NCBI GenBank assembly: GCA_903868455.1
Contig: CAIPVK010000180.1
Span: 1-19,079 of the forward strand
Source of the DNA: an uncultured Opitutia bacterium
GTDB taxonomy: Bacteria > Verrucomicrobiota > Verrucomicrobiia > Opitutales > UBA953
Direction of reading: 5' to 3'
DNA length: 19,079 bases
A program made the translations under genes and the position numbers. Under the pieces are notes generated by a model, which worked only from the letters and a program-made list of their open reading frames with translations, was not told the DNA's origin and searched no databases. Below are positions 6,966 to 14,044 of the stretch, one piece after another; position 1 is the first letter of the stretch, and each line of letters opens with the position of its first letter.

Positions 6966-7280
6966 TCAGAGCCCGCCGAGGCCGGGGAGGGAGAAGCCGG
7001 CCGTGGCCGACTGCATGCGGGCCTGGTGGACCTCGCGGGCCTTGGCCGAGGCCTCCTGCAGGGCCGCGACGAGGGCGAGCTCGAGGGCGGCCGCGCCTTC
7101 CTTGGCGAAGTCGGGGTCGATGCGCACGGCCTGGACCTCGCCGTGGCCGTTGACGGTGACGCGGACCGCGCCCCCGCCGTGCGAGACCTCGATGCGCTCG
7201 TCCGCGAGGGCCTGCTGGGCCTCCGCGATGCCGCGTTGCATCTTCTGCGCTTGCTTGAGGAGCTTGCCGACGCCTGCCAT
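6966..7280 (-). CDS. ybaB: YbaB/EbfC family nucleoid-associated protein
   Basis: A 104-aa protein. Family features are the N-terminal amphipathic helix (VGKLLKQAQKMQRGIAEAQQ, 4-23), a central beta sheet (IEVSHGGGAVRVTVNGHGEV, 30-49, then VRIDPDF) and a C-terminal helix (LELALVAALQEASAKAREV). YbaB forms dimers that bind DNA without strong sequence preference. Its position directly before recR is conserved in many bacteria and supports the call. ATG 7280 is preceded by a promoter-like TTGACT/GAGGGT pair ending only 9 nt upstream. Confidence 0.93.
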   Translation of the reverse strand: MAGVGKLLKQAQKMQRGIAEAQQALADERIEVSHGGGAVRVTVNGHGEVQAVRIDPDFAKEGAAALELALVAALQEASAKAREVHQARMQSATAGFSLPGLGGL

Positions 7281-7289
7281 GGTCCCGTC

Positions 7290-7318
7290 ACCCTCTCCGG
7301 CCGGGCGGGGGGAGTCAA
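7290..7318 (-). promoter_or_regulatory. Putative promoter for ybaB-recR operon, leaderless layout
   Basis: Minus strand TTGACT (7318-7313), 17-nt spacer, GAGGGT (7295-7290), 9 nt before ATG 7280. The -35 is a near-consensus match. GAGGG could also act as a weak Shine-Dalgarno. Confidence 0.42.
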
Positions 7319-7369
7319 GCGGCCACGCTCCGGGCTTGTCGGCCGCCGGCCGCCGTCCAGCCTCCCCGC

Positions 7370-7678
7370 GTGCGTCCGCCCGCCGACATCCAGCTCATCG
7401 GCCCCTTCCTCGCCCTGCGCTGGGAGGACGGCCGCGAGGACTTCCTCCCGGGCGAGTTCCTGCGCGAGCGCTCGCCGAGCGCGGAGAACCAGGGCGAGCG
7501 CGACATCCTCGGCCACCTGCACGGGGGCGACGGCCCGCGCGAGTTCCCCGGCGTGGCCGTGACCGGCTTCCACCGGGTCGGCAACTACGCCCTCTCGCTC
7601 GTGTTCAGCGACGGCCACTCGAGCGGGATCTACAGCTGGGACCTGCTGCGACGGCTCGGTGACGAGGTCGCGCGCTAG
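7370..7678 (+). CDS. DUF971 (GBBH-like N-terminal domain) protein
   Basis: A 102-aa protein with the DUF971 fold signatures: LIGPFLALRWEDGRE (9-23), FLPGEFLRERSPSAEN (25-40, resembling the LPxxxLRxxCPCAxC region but without cysteines), the GVAVTGFHRVGNYAL segment and LVFSDGHSSGIYSWDLLR (77-94). The domain is the stand-alone relative of the N-terminal domain of gamma-butyrobetaine hydroxylase. Its role in bacteria is not settled; some relatives are fused to or located near Mrp/ApbC-type iron-sulfur proteins. The start is GTG at 7370. It diverges from ybaB across 89 bp and is followed 48 bp later by phoH. The usual Cys residues are missing here, so metal binding looks unlikely. Confidence 0.85.
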   Translation: MRPPADIQLIGPFLALRWEDGREDFLPGEFLRERSPSAENQGERDILGHLHGGDGPREFPGVAVTGFHRVGNYALSLVFSDGHSSGIYSWDLLRRLGDEVAR

Positions 7679-7689
7679 GTCTTTGCGGC

Positions 7690-7718
7690 TTGCGCCCGGC
7701 GCGCCGCCGCACGAGGAT
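7690..7718 (+). promoter_or_regulatory. Putative promoter for phoH-nadD-rsfS operon, leaderless layout
   Basis: TTGCGC (7690-7695), 17-nt spacer, GAGGAT (7713-7718), 8 nt before the GTG at 7727. GAGG could instead be the ribosome-binding site; both readings fit. Confidence 0.35.
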
Positions 7719-7726
7719 GGCGCAAC

Positions 7727-9268
7727 GTGAAAAAGACCTACGTCCTCGACACGAACGTCCTGATCCACGACCCCGATTCGTTCCGGAAGTTCGCCGAGCA
7801 CACGGTCGCGCTCCCGGTGGAGGTGCTCTCCGAGCTCGACCGCCTGAAGGTCCAGGAGGGACAGGTCGGCGCGAACGCCCGCCGGGTCAACCGCGGCATC
7901 CGCGAGCTCTTCGAGGGGCGTCCCCTCCGCGAGGTGGCCGAGGGCGCGGCCGACGCGCCCCGCGCCCTGCGCGCCGCGCTGCCCTCGGGCGGGGAGCTGC
8001 GCGTGGTGGTCAACGAGTCGCTCATCCGCGAGCACTTCTCGGGCGCCCGCGCCGAGCGCCTGCGCGCGGTCTTCATGCAGGTCGACGCGCCCGACCACCG
8101 CATCATCGCCTCCGCCCTCTACCTCCGCGACACGACCGACGGCCCCGTCATCCTCGTGACGAAGGACGCCTGCATGGCGCTCAAGGCGAAGTCGCTCGGC
8201 ATCGAGGTGCAGGATTACCGCAACGACCGGGTCGAGACGAGCGACCACGGCGAGTACCGCGCGGTCACCCTCGGCGCCGAGGCCATGCGCGAGTTCCGCG
8301 AGCTCGGGCGCGCCACCGTCCCCGAGTCCGTCCACGGGGGCGCCCTGGTCAACGAGTACGTGATGGTCGTCTCGGACAGCTGGACGGAGCCCGCGCGCCA
8401 CGTGGGCGACGGCGGGCTCGTCGCCTTGCCGCTCTACCGCGAGTTCCTCTCCGACGCCGCCGGCGCGCGCAAGGGGCTGCAGATGCCCCGCGGCACGCGC
8501 GTCATCCCCAAGAACTACGAGCAGTGGATCCTGCTCGACGCGCTGCTCAACCCGGACATCCGCCTCGTGACCTGCTTCGGCCGGGCCGGCACGGGCAAGA
8601 CCTTCCTCTCCATCGCCGCCGCGCTCTCCCAGGTGCTGAGCGAGTTCTCGCCCTACAAGAAGCTCTACGTCTCGCGCCCCGTCGTCCAGATCGGCAAGGA
8701 CCTCGGCGCCCTGCCCGGCACCAAGGAGGAGAAGCTCTCGCCCTACATCCAACCCTACTTCGACAACCTCGAGGTCCTCTTCACCCGCCCGGGCGCGCCC
8801 GCCCAGCCCGCCGCCGCGCCCGCCGCCCAGGCGAGCGACAGCAAGGCCAAGCGCAAGCAGGCCATGGCGCGCAAGGCCCCGCCGCCCATCTTCGGCTCGC
8901 AGGTCCAGCAGGCCCAGGCCGGCCAGCCGCGCCGGCCCTACCAATGGCTGCTCGACTCGGGCATCATCGAGATCGAGGCCATGACGTACATCCGGGGCCG
9001 CTCCATCGGCCACGCCTACATGATCGTGGACGAGGCCCAGAACATGACGCCGCACGAGGCGAAGACCGTCATCACCCGCATCGGCGAGGGCTCCAAGCTC
9101 GTGCTCATCGGCGACCTGGACCAGGTCGACACCCCGTACCTCGACGGGAAGTCCAACGGCCTGATCCACACGCACGAGCGCATGAAGGGGCACGGCATCA
9201 CCGCCCACGTGCGGCTGCTGCACGGCGTGCGGTCCCAGCTCTCCGAGCTCGCCTCGTCGCTGATGTGA
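7727..9268 (+). CDS. phoH: PIN-PhoH fusion ATPase with Ala/Pro/Lys-rich insert
   Basis: A 513-aa two-domain protein of the YlaK/PhoH2 type. The N-terminal PIN domain (about 1-160) opens with YVLDTNVLIHDP (5-16) containing the catalytic-type D8, and continues with LSELDRLK. It is a predicted RNase fold. The C-terminal PhoH domain (about 250-513) has Walker A GRAGTGKT (285-292), the LYVSRPVVQIGKDLGALPGT region and Walker B MIVDEAQN (432-439). PhoH2-like proteins couple an RNA helicase-type ATPase to PIN cleavage. Residues about 353-404 are a low-complexity Ala/Pro/Lys/Gln-rich stretch between FDNLEVLF and YQWLLDSGIIEIEAMTYIRG, apparently an insertion compared with the compact domains I know. 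The start is GTG 7727. The stop overlaps the nadD start. Confidence 0.93.
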   Translation: MKKTYVLDTNVLIHDPDSFRKFAEHTVALPVEVLSELDRLKVQEGQVGANARRVNRGIRELFEGRPLREVAEGAADAPRALRAALPSGGELRVVVNESLIREHFSGARAERLRAVFMQVDAPDHRIIASALYLRDTTDGPVILVTKDACMALKAKSLGIEVQDYRNDRVETSDHGEYRAVTLGAEAMREFRELGRATVPESVHGGALVNEYVMVVSDSWTEPARHVGDGGLVALPLYREFLSDAAGARKGLQMPRGTRVIPKNYEQWILLDALLNPDIRLVTCFGRAGTGKTFLSIAAALSQVLSEFSPYKKLYVSRPVVQIGKDLGALPGTKEEKLSPYIQPYFDNLEVLFTRPGAPAQPAAAPAAQASDSKAKRKQAMARKAPPPIFGSQVQQAQAGQPRRPYQWLLDSGIIEIEAMTYIRGRSIGHAYMIVDEAQNMTPHEAKTVITRIGEGSKLVLIGDLDQVDTPYLDGKSNGLIHTHERMKGHGITAHVRLLHGVRSQLSELASSLM

Positions 9269-9864
9269 GCGCGCCCCGCGTCGGCATCCTCGGGGGGAGC
9301 TTCGACCCGCCGCACGCGGGCCACGTGGCGCTCGCCGCCGCCGCCCGCGAGGGGCTCGGATTGGACCGCGTGCTCGTCATCCCGGCCGCGCGCGCGCCGT
9401 TGCGCGACGGCGCGCCCTCGGCGTCCGCCGCCGACCGGCTCCTCCTGCTGCGGCTCGCCTTCGACACCCTTCCCTGGGCGGTCGTCGACGACCGCGAGGT
9501 GCGCCGGGGCGGCGTCAGCTACTCGGTCGACACCGCGCGCGAGCTCGCCGCCGAGCTTCCGGGAGCCGAGCTGCACTGGATCCTGGGCGCCGACCAGCTC
9601 GCGCGCCTCCACCTCTGGCGCGAGGCACCCGAGCTTTGTCGCCTCGTGCGACTCGCGGTGCTGGCGAGGGAGGGCGACGCGGGCGAGGTCGACGCCTCCC
9701 TGGGGGCCGTGGCGCGCGTCGAGCGCCTGGCCGCCCCCGAGGTGCGGGTGAGCTCGACCGAGGTGCGGCGCGCCCTCGCGGAGGGACGGCCCGTGGGTAA
9801 AGCCTTGCCCCCCGCCGTGGCCGCCGCCATCGAAGCCCGTCGCCTCTATCGCCCCCTCTCATGA
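9265..9864 (+). CDS. nadD: Nicotinate-nucleotide adenylyltransferase
   Basis: A 199-aa protein, normal for NadD. It adenylates nicotinate mononucleotide to deamido-NAD in NAD synthesis. GILGGSFDPPHAGHVALA (7-24) holds the (T/H)xGH nucleotidyltransferase motif. RRGGVSYSVDT (80-90), LHWILGADQLARLHLW (103-118) and VSSTEVRRAL (162-171, the ISSTxIR motif) are all typical. The start is GTG 9265, which overlaps the phoH stop as GTGA; reading frame continues upstream but homology begins here. It is followed by rsfS with an ATGA overlap, the widespread nadD-rsfS order. Confidence 0.95.
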   Translation: MSAPRVGILGGSFDPPHAGHVALAAAAREGLGLDRVLVIPAARAPLRDGAPSASAADRLLLLRLAFDTLPWAVVDDREVRRGGVSYSVDTARELAAELPGAELHWILGADQLARLHLWREAPELCRLVRLAVLAREGDAGEVDASLGAVARVERLAAPEVRVSSTEVRRALAEGRPVGKALPPAVAAAIEARRLYRPLS

Positions 9865-10427
9865 CCGCCGCCAAGAAGAAGACCGCTTCCAAGCCCGCCG
9901 CCAAGGCGAAGCCTGCCTCGAGGGCCAAGCCCGCTCCCCGCAGGGCGAAGGCGGTCGCCAAGCCCAAGCCTGCCGCCAAGGCCAAGCGCCCCGCCAAGTC
10001 GGCGCCCGCTCCCAAGGCCGTCGCCAAGGCCAAGCCCGCCGCTCCGGTCGCTCCCGCCAAGCCCGCCGCGCCTCGGGTGCCGGAAGCCTTGGTCGCGGCC
10101 ATCCGCGCGTTGGATGACAAGAAGGCGGAGGACATCCGCGTCCTGCGCCTCGGCACTCTCTCGTCCGTCGCCGATTACTACGTCCTGGCCACCGGCACCT
10201 CCGACCCCCACCTGCGCGCCCTTCGCGTGGAGCTCGACCGCGTGCTGACCGACACCCAGTCGCCCGTCCGGGGCATCGAGGCCCAGCGCGAGAGCGGCTG
10301 GGTCGTCGTCGACGCCTTCGACATGATCTTCCACCTCTTCCGCCCGGAGACCCGCGCCGCCTTCCGGCTCGAGGCGCTCTGGAAGGACGCCGAGGTGATT
10401 CCGGCCAAGGCGATCCTGGCGGCCTGA
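9861..10427 (+). CDS. rsfS: Ribosomal silencing factor RsfS with histone-H1-like N-terminal extension
   Basis: A 188-aa protein. The C-terminal RsfS/Iojap domain (about 74-183) shows LDDKKAEDIRVLRLGTLSSV (84-103), ADYYVLATGTSDPHLRAL (104-121) and GWVVVDAFDMIFHLFRP (146-162), then LEALWKDAEVI. RsfS binds uL14 on the large subunit and blocks subunit joining when nutrients are low. Residues 1-72 are an extension made almost wholly of Ala, Lys and Pro with a few Arg and Ser, in repeats such as AKAKPA and KPAAK, like the tail of histone H1 or AlgP. Typical RsfS proteins are about 105-130 aa and lack this. The only good ATG (9861) overlaps the nadD stop, so the extension is part of the natural reading frame. 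Confidence 0.93.
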   Translation: MTAAKKKTASKPAAKAKPASRAKPAPRRAKAVAKPKPAAKAKRPAKSAPAPKAVAKAKPAAPVAPAKPAAPRVPEALVAAIRALDDKKAEDIRVLRLGTLSSVADYYVLATGTSDPHLRALRVELDRVLTDTQSPVRGIEAQRESGWVVVDAFDMIFHLFRPETRAAFRLEALWKDAEVIPAKAILAA

Positions 10428-10440
10428 GCCCTCTCCCGGT

Positions 10441-10517
10441 TGGTGGTAGCGGTCGGGATCGAACCGACGACCTAGGGCTTATGAGTCCCTCGCTCTAACC
10501 AACTGAGCTACGCTACC
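10441..10517 (-). tRNA. tRNA-Met(CAT), probably elongator
   Basis: A 77-nt cloverleaf on the minus strand. Acceptor stem GGTAGCG/CGCTACC, D arm with GCTCAGTTGGTTAGAGC, anticodon loop CTCATAA (anticodon CAT), T arm GTCGG-TTCGATC-CCGAC, discriminator A and an encoded CCA (10443-10441). The anticodon stem has four Watson-Crick pairs and one A-G mismatch next to the loop. The acceptor and D arm resemble elongator tRNA-Met. The CAT-anticodon tRNA-Ile (lysidine-modified) cannot be excluded without a covariance model. It is not initiator-like: the acceptor's first pair is intact and there are no three G-C pairs in the anticodon stem below the loop. Confidence 0.93.
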
Positions 10518-10533
10518 AGGCTACCGGGAAGGC

Positions 10534-10562
10534 GAGCGTGGAGCCCGACGCCCCGGAGTCAA
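10534..10562 (-). promoter_or_regulatory. Possible tRNA-Met promoter
   Basis: Minus strand TTGACT (10562-10557) and, after 17 nt, ACGCTC (10539-10534), 16 nt before the mature tRNA 5' end. The -35 stands in the same GCTTGACTCC context as the ybaB promoter. The -10 is poor. The rest of the 10428-10580 interval holds only the tRNA and its flanks. Confidence 0.3.
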
Positions 10563-10580
10563 GCGGGGAGGCGTCCGCGT

Positions 10581-11138
10581 TCAGGCCAGGCTCGCCGCCA
10601 CGATCACCCAGAGAAGCGCGGAGGCGAGGGCGAGGCCGTCGGCCAGCTGGCGCGCGGACCGGGCGACGTCGCCGAGGCCCTCCGCGTCGAGCTGGTCCGC
10701 CGCCTTGCGCGCGAGGGACCGGGAAAGGGCCGCGCCCGACACGGCGAGGGCGAGGAGGAGGAGCAGGGCGAAGAGGGACCCTTGGGGGAAGGCCCCTTTC
10801 GTGAGGCGGAACCCCAGCCAGAGCGCCCCGACCGTCAGGAAAGGGAGTCCGAAGGTGAGGCCGCACCAGAGGTAGGCGCGCTGCGTCAGCCGGTCGAGCG
10901 TGCGGTCGGCGGTCGCTCCGGGCGGAGGCGGCGGCATGCCGGCGGGCAGGCCCGGCGCGGGCGCGCCGACCTCGGCGCGCTCCCGGAGGTAGGCGCGAAG
11001 GGTGATCCAGCGGCCGCCCTGGTCGACGCAATGGGCGAGGGAGACCTCGCCCGCGGCGAGCCGGGCGAGGATCTCGGACCTTGGGCGGGGTTCGCTCACC
11101 TGGCCCTTGAAGCGGAGTCGGAGCAGCTCGTCGGCCAT
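10581..11138 (-). CDS. GYF-like N-terminal domain plus three transmembrane helices; last gene of GTPase operon
   Basis: A 185-aa protein. Residues 5-53 (LLRLRFKGQVSEPRPRSEIL then the GEVSLAHCVDQGGRWITLRA segment) look like the GYF_2-type or DUF4339-type small domain, in which a peptide-binding fold is placed before membrane helices. A Pro-rich linker (about 59-74, with five consecutive prolines) follows. Three hydrophobic segments come next: about 89-110 (LWCGLTFGLPFLTVGALWLG), 120-141 and 166-185. No catalytic motif is visible. It lies 5 nt after the 966-aa gene, so it is very probably part of that operon and may supply a membrane platform. Function is unknown. Confidence 0.72.
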   Translation of the reverse strand: MADELLRLRFKGQVSEPRPRSEILARLAAGEVSLAHCVDQGGRWITLRAYLRERAEVGAPAPGLPAGMPPPPPGATADRTLDRLTQRAYLWCGLTFGLPFLTVGALWLGFRLTKGAFPQGSLFALLLLLALAVSGAALSRSLARKAADQLDAEGLGDVARSARQLADGLALASALLWVIVAASLA

Positions 11139-11143
11139 CGCGG

Positions 11144-14044
11144 TCAGAGGTCGGTTCCTTTCAGGAGCTCATCCCAGCCGCCGGCGGGCAGGGGCATGCC
11201 GGCGGGCGGGGCGCCGAGGGAGGCCGCCGCCTCGGACGGCAGCACCACCGGACGCAGGAGCGGGGTCAGGGGCATCGGGTCGCGGAGCCGGCGCAACCCG
11301 CCGACGCCGTCGCCCTGGAAGAGGACGCCGGGCTGGCCGGAGGAATCGAGGCCGATGAGCAGGGCGGCGCCCGCCTCCTCGCGCAGCGCGGGCTCGCCTC
11401 GCTCGTCGACCCGTCCGGCGAGGCGCAGGCCGCCTTGCCGCACCTTGGAGAGGAGGGCGCGGAGGTGGCGGGACTCGGCGGCGTAGGGCGCGGCCGGCCG
11501 CGCGAGCAGGCGCTCGAGCTCGACGCGCACGTCCGACCAGCGCTCGGGGAAGAGGAAGTCCGTCGGTCCGAGCGTGTTCTGGGTCATGCCGCGGATCTCG
11601 CGCGCGTCGGCGAGCGCGGACGGCGAGAAGAGGAGGCCGCTGCGCTCGGGCTGGCGGGCGGCCAGCGCGAGCAGCTGCTGCAGGTGGTAGCCGCGGAGCA
11701 GGGCCGAGCCGCGCTCGCGGCGCACCCTCTCGGCGAGCGTGAGCGCGGGTTCCGTGGCCCGGCGCGTCCCGCCGTCGACGAGCCGCGCGAGGCGACGGAG
11801 GTAGTCGGTGTCGGGAAGCGCGAGGGCCTCGGCCAGCTCCTGCCCCGACGCGGCGCCGTTGTCGAAGCGCCGCAGGCTCCAGGTCTCCTGGACGAGGTCG
11901 CCCGAGCTGCGCAGCACCTGGGCGGTGGTGACCGTCTCCGTGCCCGCCGCGATGCGCCGCGCCTCGCGGCTGACGGTGCCCGAGACGATGAGCGCGCCCT
12001 TGGCGCGGGCGCCCGCGCCGGTGTGCTCCTGGAGGATGTACCGGCGGAGCTGGCGCAGCGAGGGGTCGTCGATGACGCGGGCGGCGTCGATCGCCTCGGC
12101 GGGATCCGCGGCGGGCTCCGCCGGCGCGAGCGCCAGGGCGTCCCACATCGCGCCGACCTTGAGGCCGAGGAGCGGGCGCGGCAGGTTCTCGAGGGCCGCC
12201 GCGCTCCCGAGCAGGCGCGCGGCGGCGCGGCTGGCGGACGTCTCCGGCTTGGCCGCGGCGATGGCGCGGAGCGAGGCGAGGTAGGCGGCGAGGTCGGGCG
12301 TCTCCGCCAGGCGACGCGCCTCCTCGTCGGCCTGGCGCTCGCGGTTGAGGCGCTCGAGGGCCCGGTCGGCGGCGGCCAGGGCCTCGTCGGATAGCTCGGC
12401 GGGGATGCCGTCGCCGCCCGCCGCGACGCGCGCGCGCAGGTCGGCGACGAGCGTCTCCACGGCGGCGGGGCGGGCGAGACGCTCGGCCTGGCCGACGGCC
12501 TCGAGGAGCGCGCGCAGGCCCTCGCGCACCTCGGGGACGATGGCGGCGCGCTCGGCCTCGGCGCGCTCGAGCAGGCCGGAGAGGTCGCCCGCCTTGCGCA
12601 GCACGCGCTCGCCGATGGCGGGCGGGAGTCGGTCCGCCTCCGCGCGCAAGGCCAGGACGCGCCGGCGCGCGTCGGCATGGTTCGCCCGGGTGACGCCCGC
12701 CTCGCCGAGCGCGGCGAGCGCCTCCGCCTCTCGGGCGAGCGCCTGCTCGCGCTCGCGCAGGCCGTCCATGCGTTCCCTCAGCGCCTTCGCGGCCGGCTGC
12801 CGGTCGCCGGGCAGCGCCTCGAGCGCGCGGCGCGCGCCCTCCAGGTCGCCGCCCTCCGCCAGGGCCGTCGCGCTCGCGAGGGCTCCCGCGGCGGCGGCCT
12901 CGGACTGGCGCTCGGCCAGGAGGCCGTAGCCGGCGGCGAGCGCCGCGAGGAGCGCGGCGAGGGCCAGCGCCACGCCGAGCGTGTGACGGCGCGCCAGCCT
13001 GCGGTGGGCCTCGGCGCGGAGCGCCCTCGCCTCGTCGGCCAGCGCCGGGTCGAGCCGGCCGGCGACGGCCTCGGCGCGGGCGAGCCAGGCGCCGATGCGC
13101 CGCAGGGAGGCGCTGTCGGCGCGTTCCCGCAGGTCCCGGCGCAGGGCCGGCATCTCCGCGGCGAGCGTCTCGGCCTCCGCGCGGCCGGCCGCCTCCGCCT
13201 GCTCGGCGGCGAGGAGGGCGCCGGCCCAGGACTCGGCGGCGGCGAGCAGGGCCTCGTCGGCCGGATCGGGCAGCGAGCCGGACTGCCGCGCCAGGGACCG
13301 AGCCGAGGCGACGGCCGCCGCGCAGGCGCGGACATCGCCCGTCCTGCGCGAGGCCTCGGCGTCCGCCGCCAGGCCGGTCAGCCGCGCGCGCGCGGCGGCC
13401 GCGTGCCGCTCGCGCCGTCGCACGAGGGCCGTCTCCCAGTCGGGGTCGCCGGCCAGGGGGGCGGCGCCGAGGCGCTCGACCTCGGCGGCGACCCGCTCCA
13501 CCTCGTCGGCGTCGCCGGCGGCCAGCGCGCGGCGGATGCGCTCGAGCGAGGCGCGGGCGTGCTTGGCGCCGAGGCGCGCCAGCTCGGCCTGCGCGTTGGC
13601 GTCCCCGGGGTTGACCCGCGAGATCGCGCGCAGCACGGCGAGCGCGCGGGCGTCGTCGCGCTCCCGGATGGCCTGGCGGTAGTCGCGGTAGAGCGGATGG
13701 TTCTCGTCGATCGGCTTGCCGTAGAGCGACTCGACGGCGGCGACGGCGGCGTCGTCGAGCGGCGCGGGCGCGGGCAGGCCGCGCTCGCGGCAGAGCCGCG
13801 CCCAGCGGTCCGACTCCGCGAAGCCCAGCCACGCGCAGAGGTCGAGGAGCGGCGGCTCGGCCTCGGCGGCCTGGAGCGCCGCCTGCTCGTTGCCCAGCCG
13901 GATGAGGGCGGCGCATTGCTCGAGCCGCTCGCGGGCGCGCCCGGCGAGCGCGGCGAGCTCCGTCGCCAGCACGTGGGTCTCGAGGTCGGGGGCGCCCAGC
14001 TCGAGCTGGGCGCGGATGCGCGCCTGGAGACGGTCGGGGCTCAT
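11144..14044 (-). CDS. Large single-pass helical membrane protein of GTPase/GAP1-like operon, unknown function
   Basis: A 966-aa protein. The N-terminal part (1-350) is almost entirely helical, rich in Ala, Glu and Arg, with a recognisable segment around ESLYGKPIDENHPLYRDYRQ and VNPGDANAQAELARLG that resembles a TPR-like repeat. A single transmembrane helix covers about 356-377 (LGVALALAALLAALAAGYGLL), preceded by RRLARRH, which argues for N-terminus in the cytoplasm. A long helical, coiled-coil-prone stretch follows to about residue 580, then a mixed region with an Asp/Thr/Arg-rich segment (VSGTVSREARRIAAGTETVT, WSLRRFDNG). I recognise no enzyme domain. The ATG at 14044 overlaps the stop of the GAP1-like gene (ATGA), so the two products should be made in step. 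Confidence 0.75.
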   Translation of the reverse strand: MSPDRLQARIRAQLELGAPDLETHVLATELAALAGRARERLEQCAALIRLGNEQAALQAAEAEPPLLDLCAWLGFAESDRWARLCRERGLPAPAPLDDAAVAAVESLYGKPIDENHPLYRDYRQAIRERDDARALAVLRAISRVNPGDANAQAELARLGAKHARASLERIRRALAAGDADEVERVAAEVERLGAAPLAGDPDWETALVRRRERHAAAARARLTGLAADAEASRRTGDVRACAAAVASARSLARQSGSLPDPADEALLAAAESWAGALLAAEQAEAAGRAEAETLAAEMPALRRDLRERADSASLRRIGAWLARAEAVAGRLDPALADEARALRAEAHRRLARRHTLGVALALAALLAALAAGYGLLAERQSEAAAAGALASATALAEGGDLEGARRALEALPGDRQPAAKALRERMDGLREREQALAREAEALAALGEAGVTRANHADARRRVLALRAEADRLPPAIGERVLRKAGDLSGLLERAEAERAAIVPEVREGLRALLEAVGQAERLARPAAVETLVADLRARVAAGGDGIPAELSDEALAAADRALERLNRERQADEEARRLAETPDLAAYLASLRAIAAAKPETSASRAAARLLGSAAALENLPRPLLGLKVGAMWDALALAPAEPAADPAEAIDAARVIDDPSLRQLRRYILQEHTGAGARAKGALIVSGTVSREARRIAAGTETVTTAQVLRSSGDLVQETWSLRRFDNGAASGQELAEALALPDTDYLRRLARLVDGGTRRATEPALTLAERVRRERGSALLRGYHLQQLLALAARQPERSGLLFSPSALADAREIRGMTQNTLGPTDFLFPERWSDVRVELERLLARPAAPYAAESRHLRALLSKVRQGGLRLAGRVDERGEPALREEAGAALLIGLDSSGQPGVLFQGDGVGGLRRLRDPMPLTPLLRPVVLPSEAAASLGAPPAGMPLPAGGWDELLKGTDL

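Noticed and set aside
6959..9223. 754-aa antisense frame opposite phoH
   Set aside because: It is a shadow of the PIN-PhoH gene, with low-complexity Asp/Val/Gly/Leu composition and no motif.
7690..9264. In-frame upstream extension of nadD through the phoH gene
   Set aside because: It is the +1/+2 shadow of phoH. NadD homology begins at GTG 9265.
9864..10080. Separate small histone-like gene before rsfS
   Set aside because: The Ala/Lys/Pro stretch runs in one frame without a stop into the RsfS domain, so it is a tail rather than its own gene.
10441..10517. tRNA-Ile2 (CAT, lysidine-modified) instead of tRNA-Met
   Set aside because: The acceptor and D arm are closer to elongator tRNA-Met, but this was judged by eye only and is flagged in the feature.
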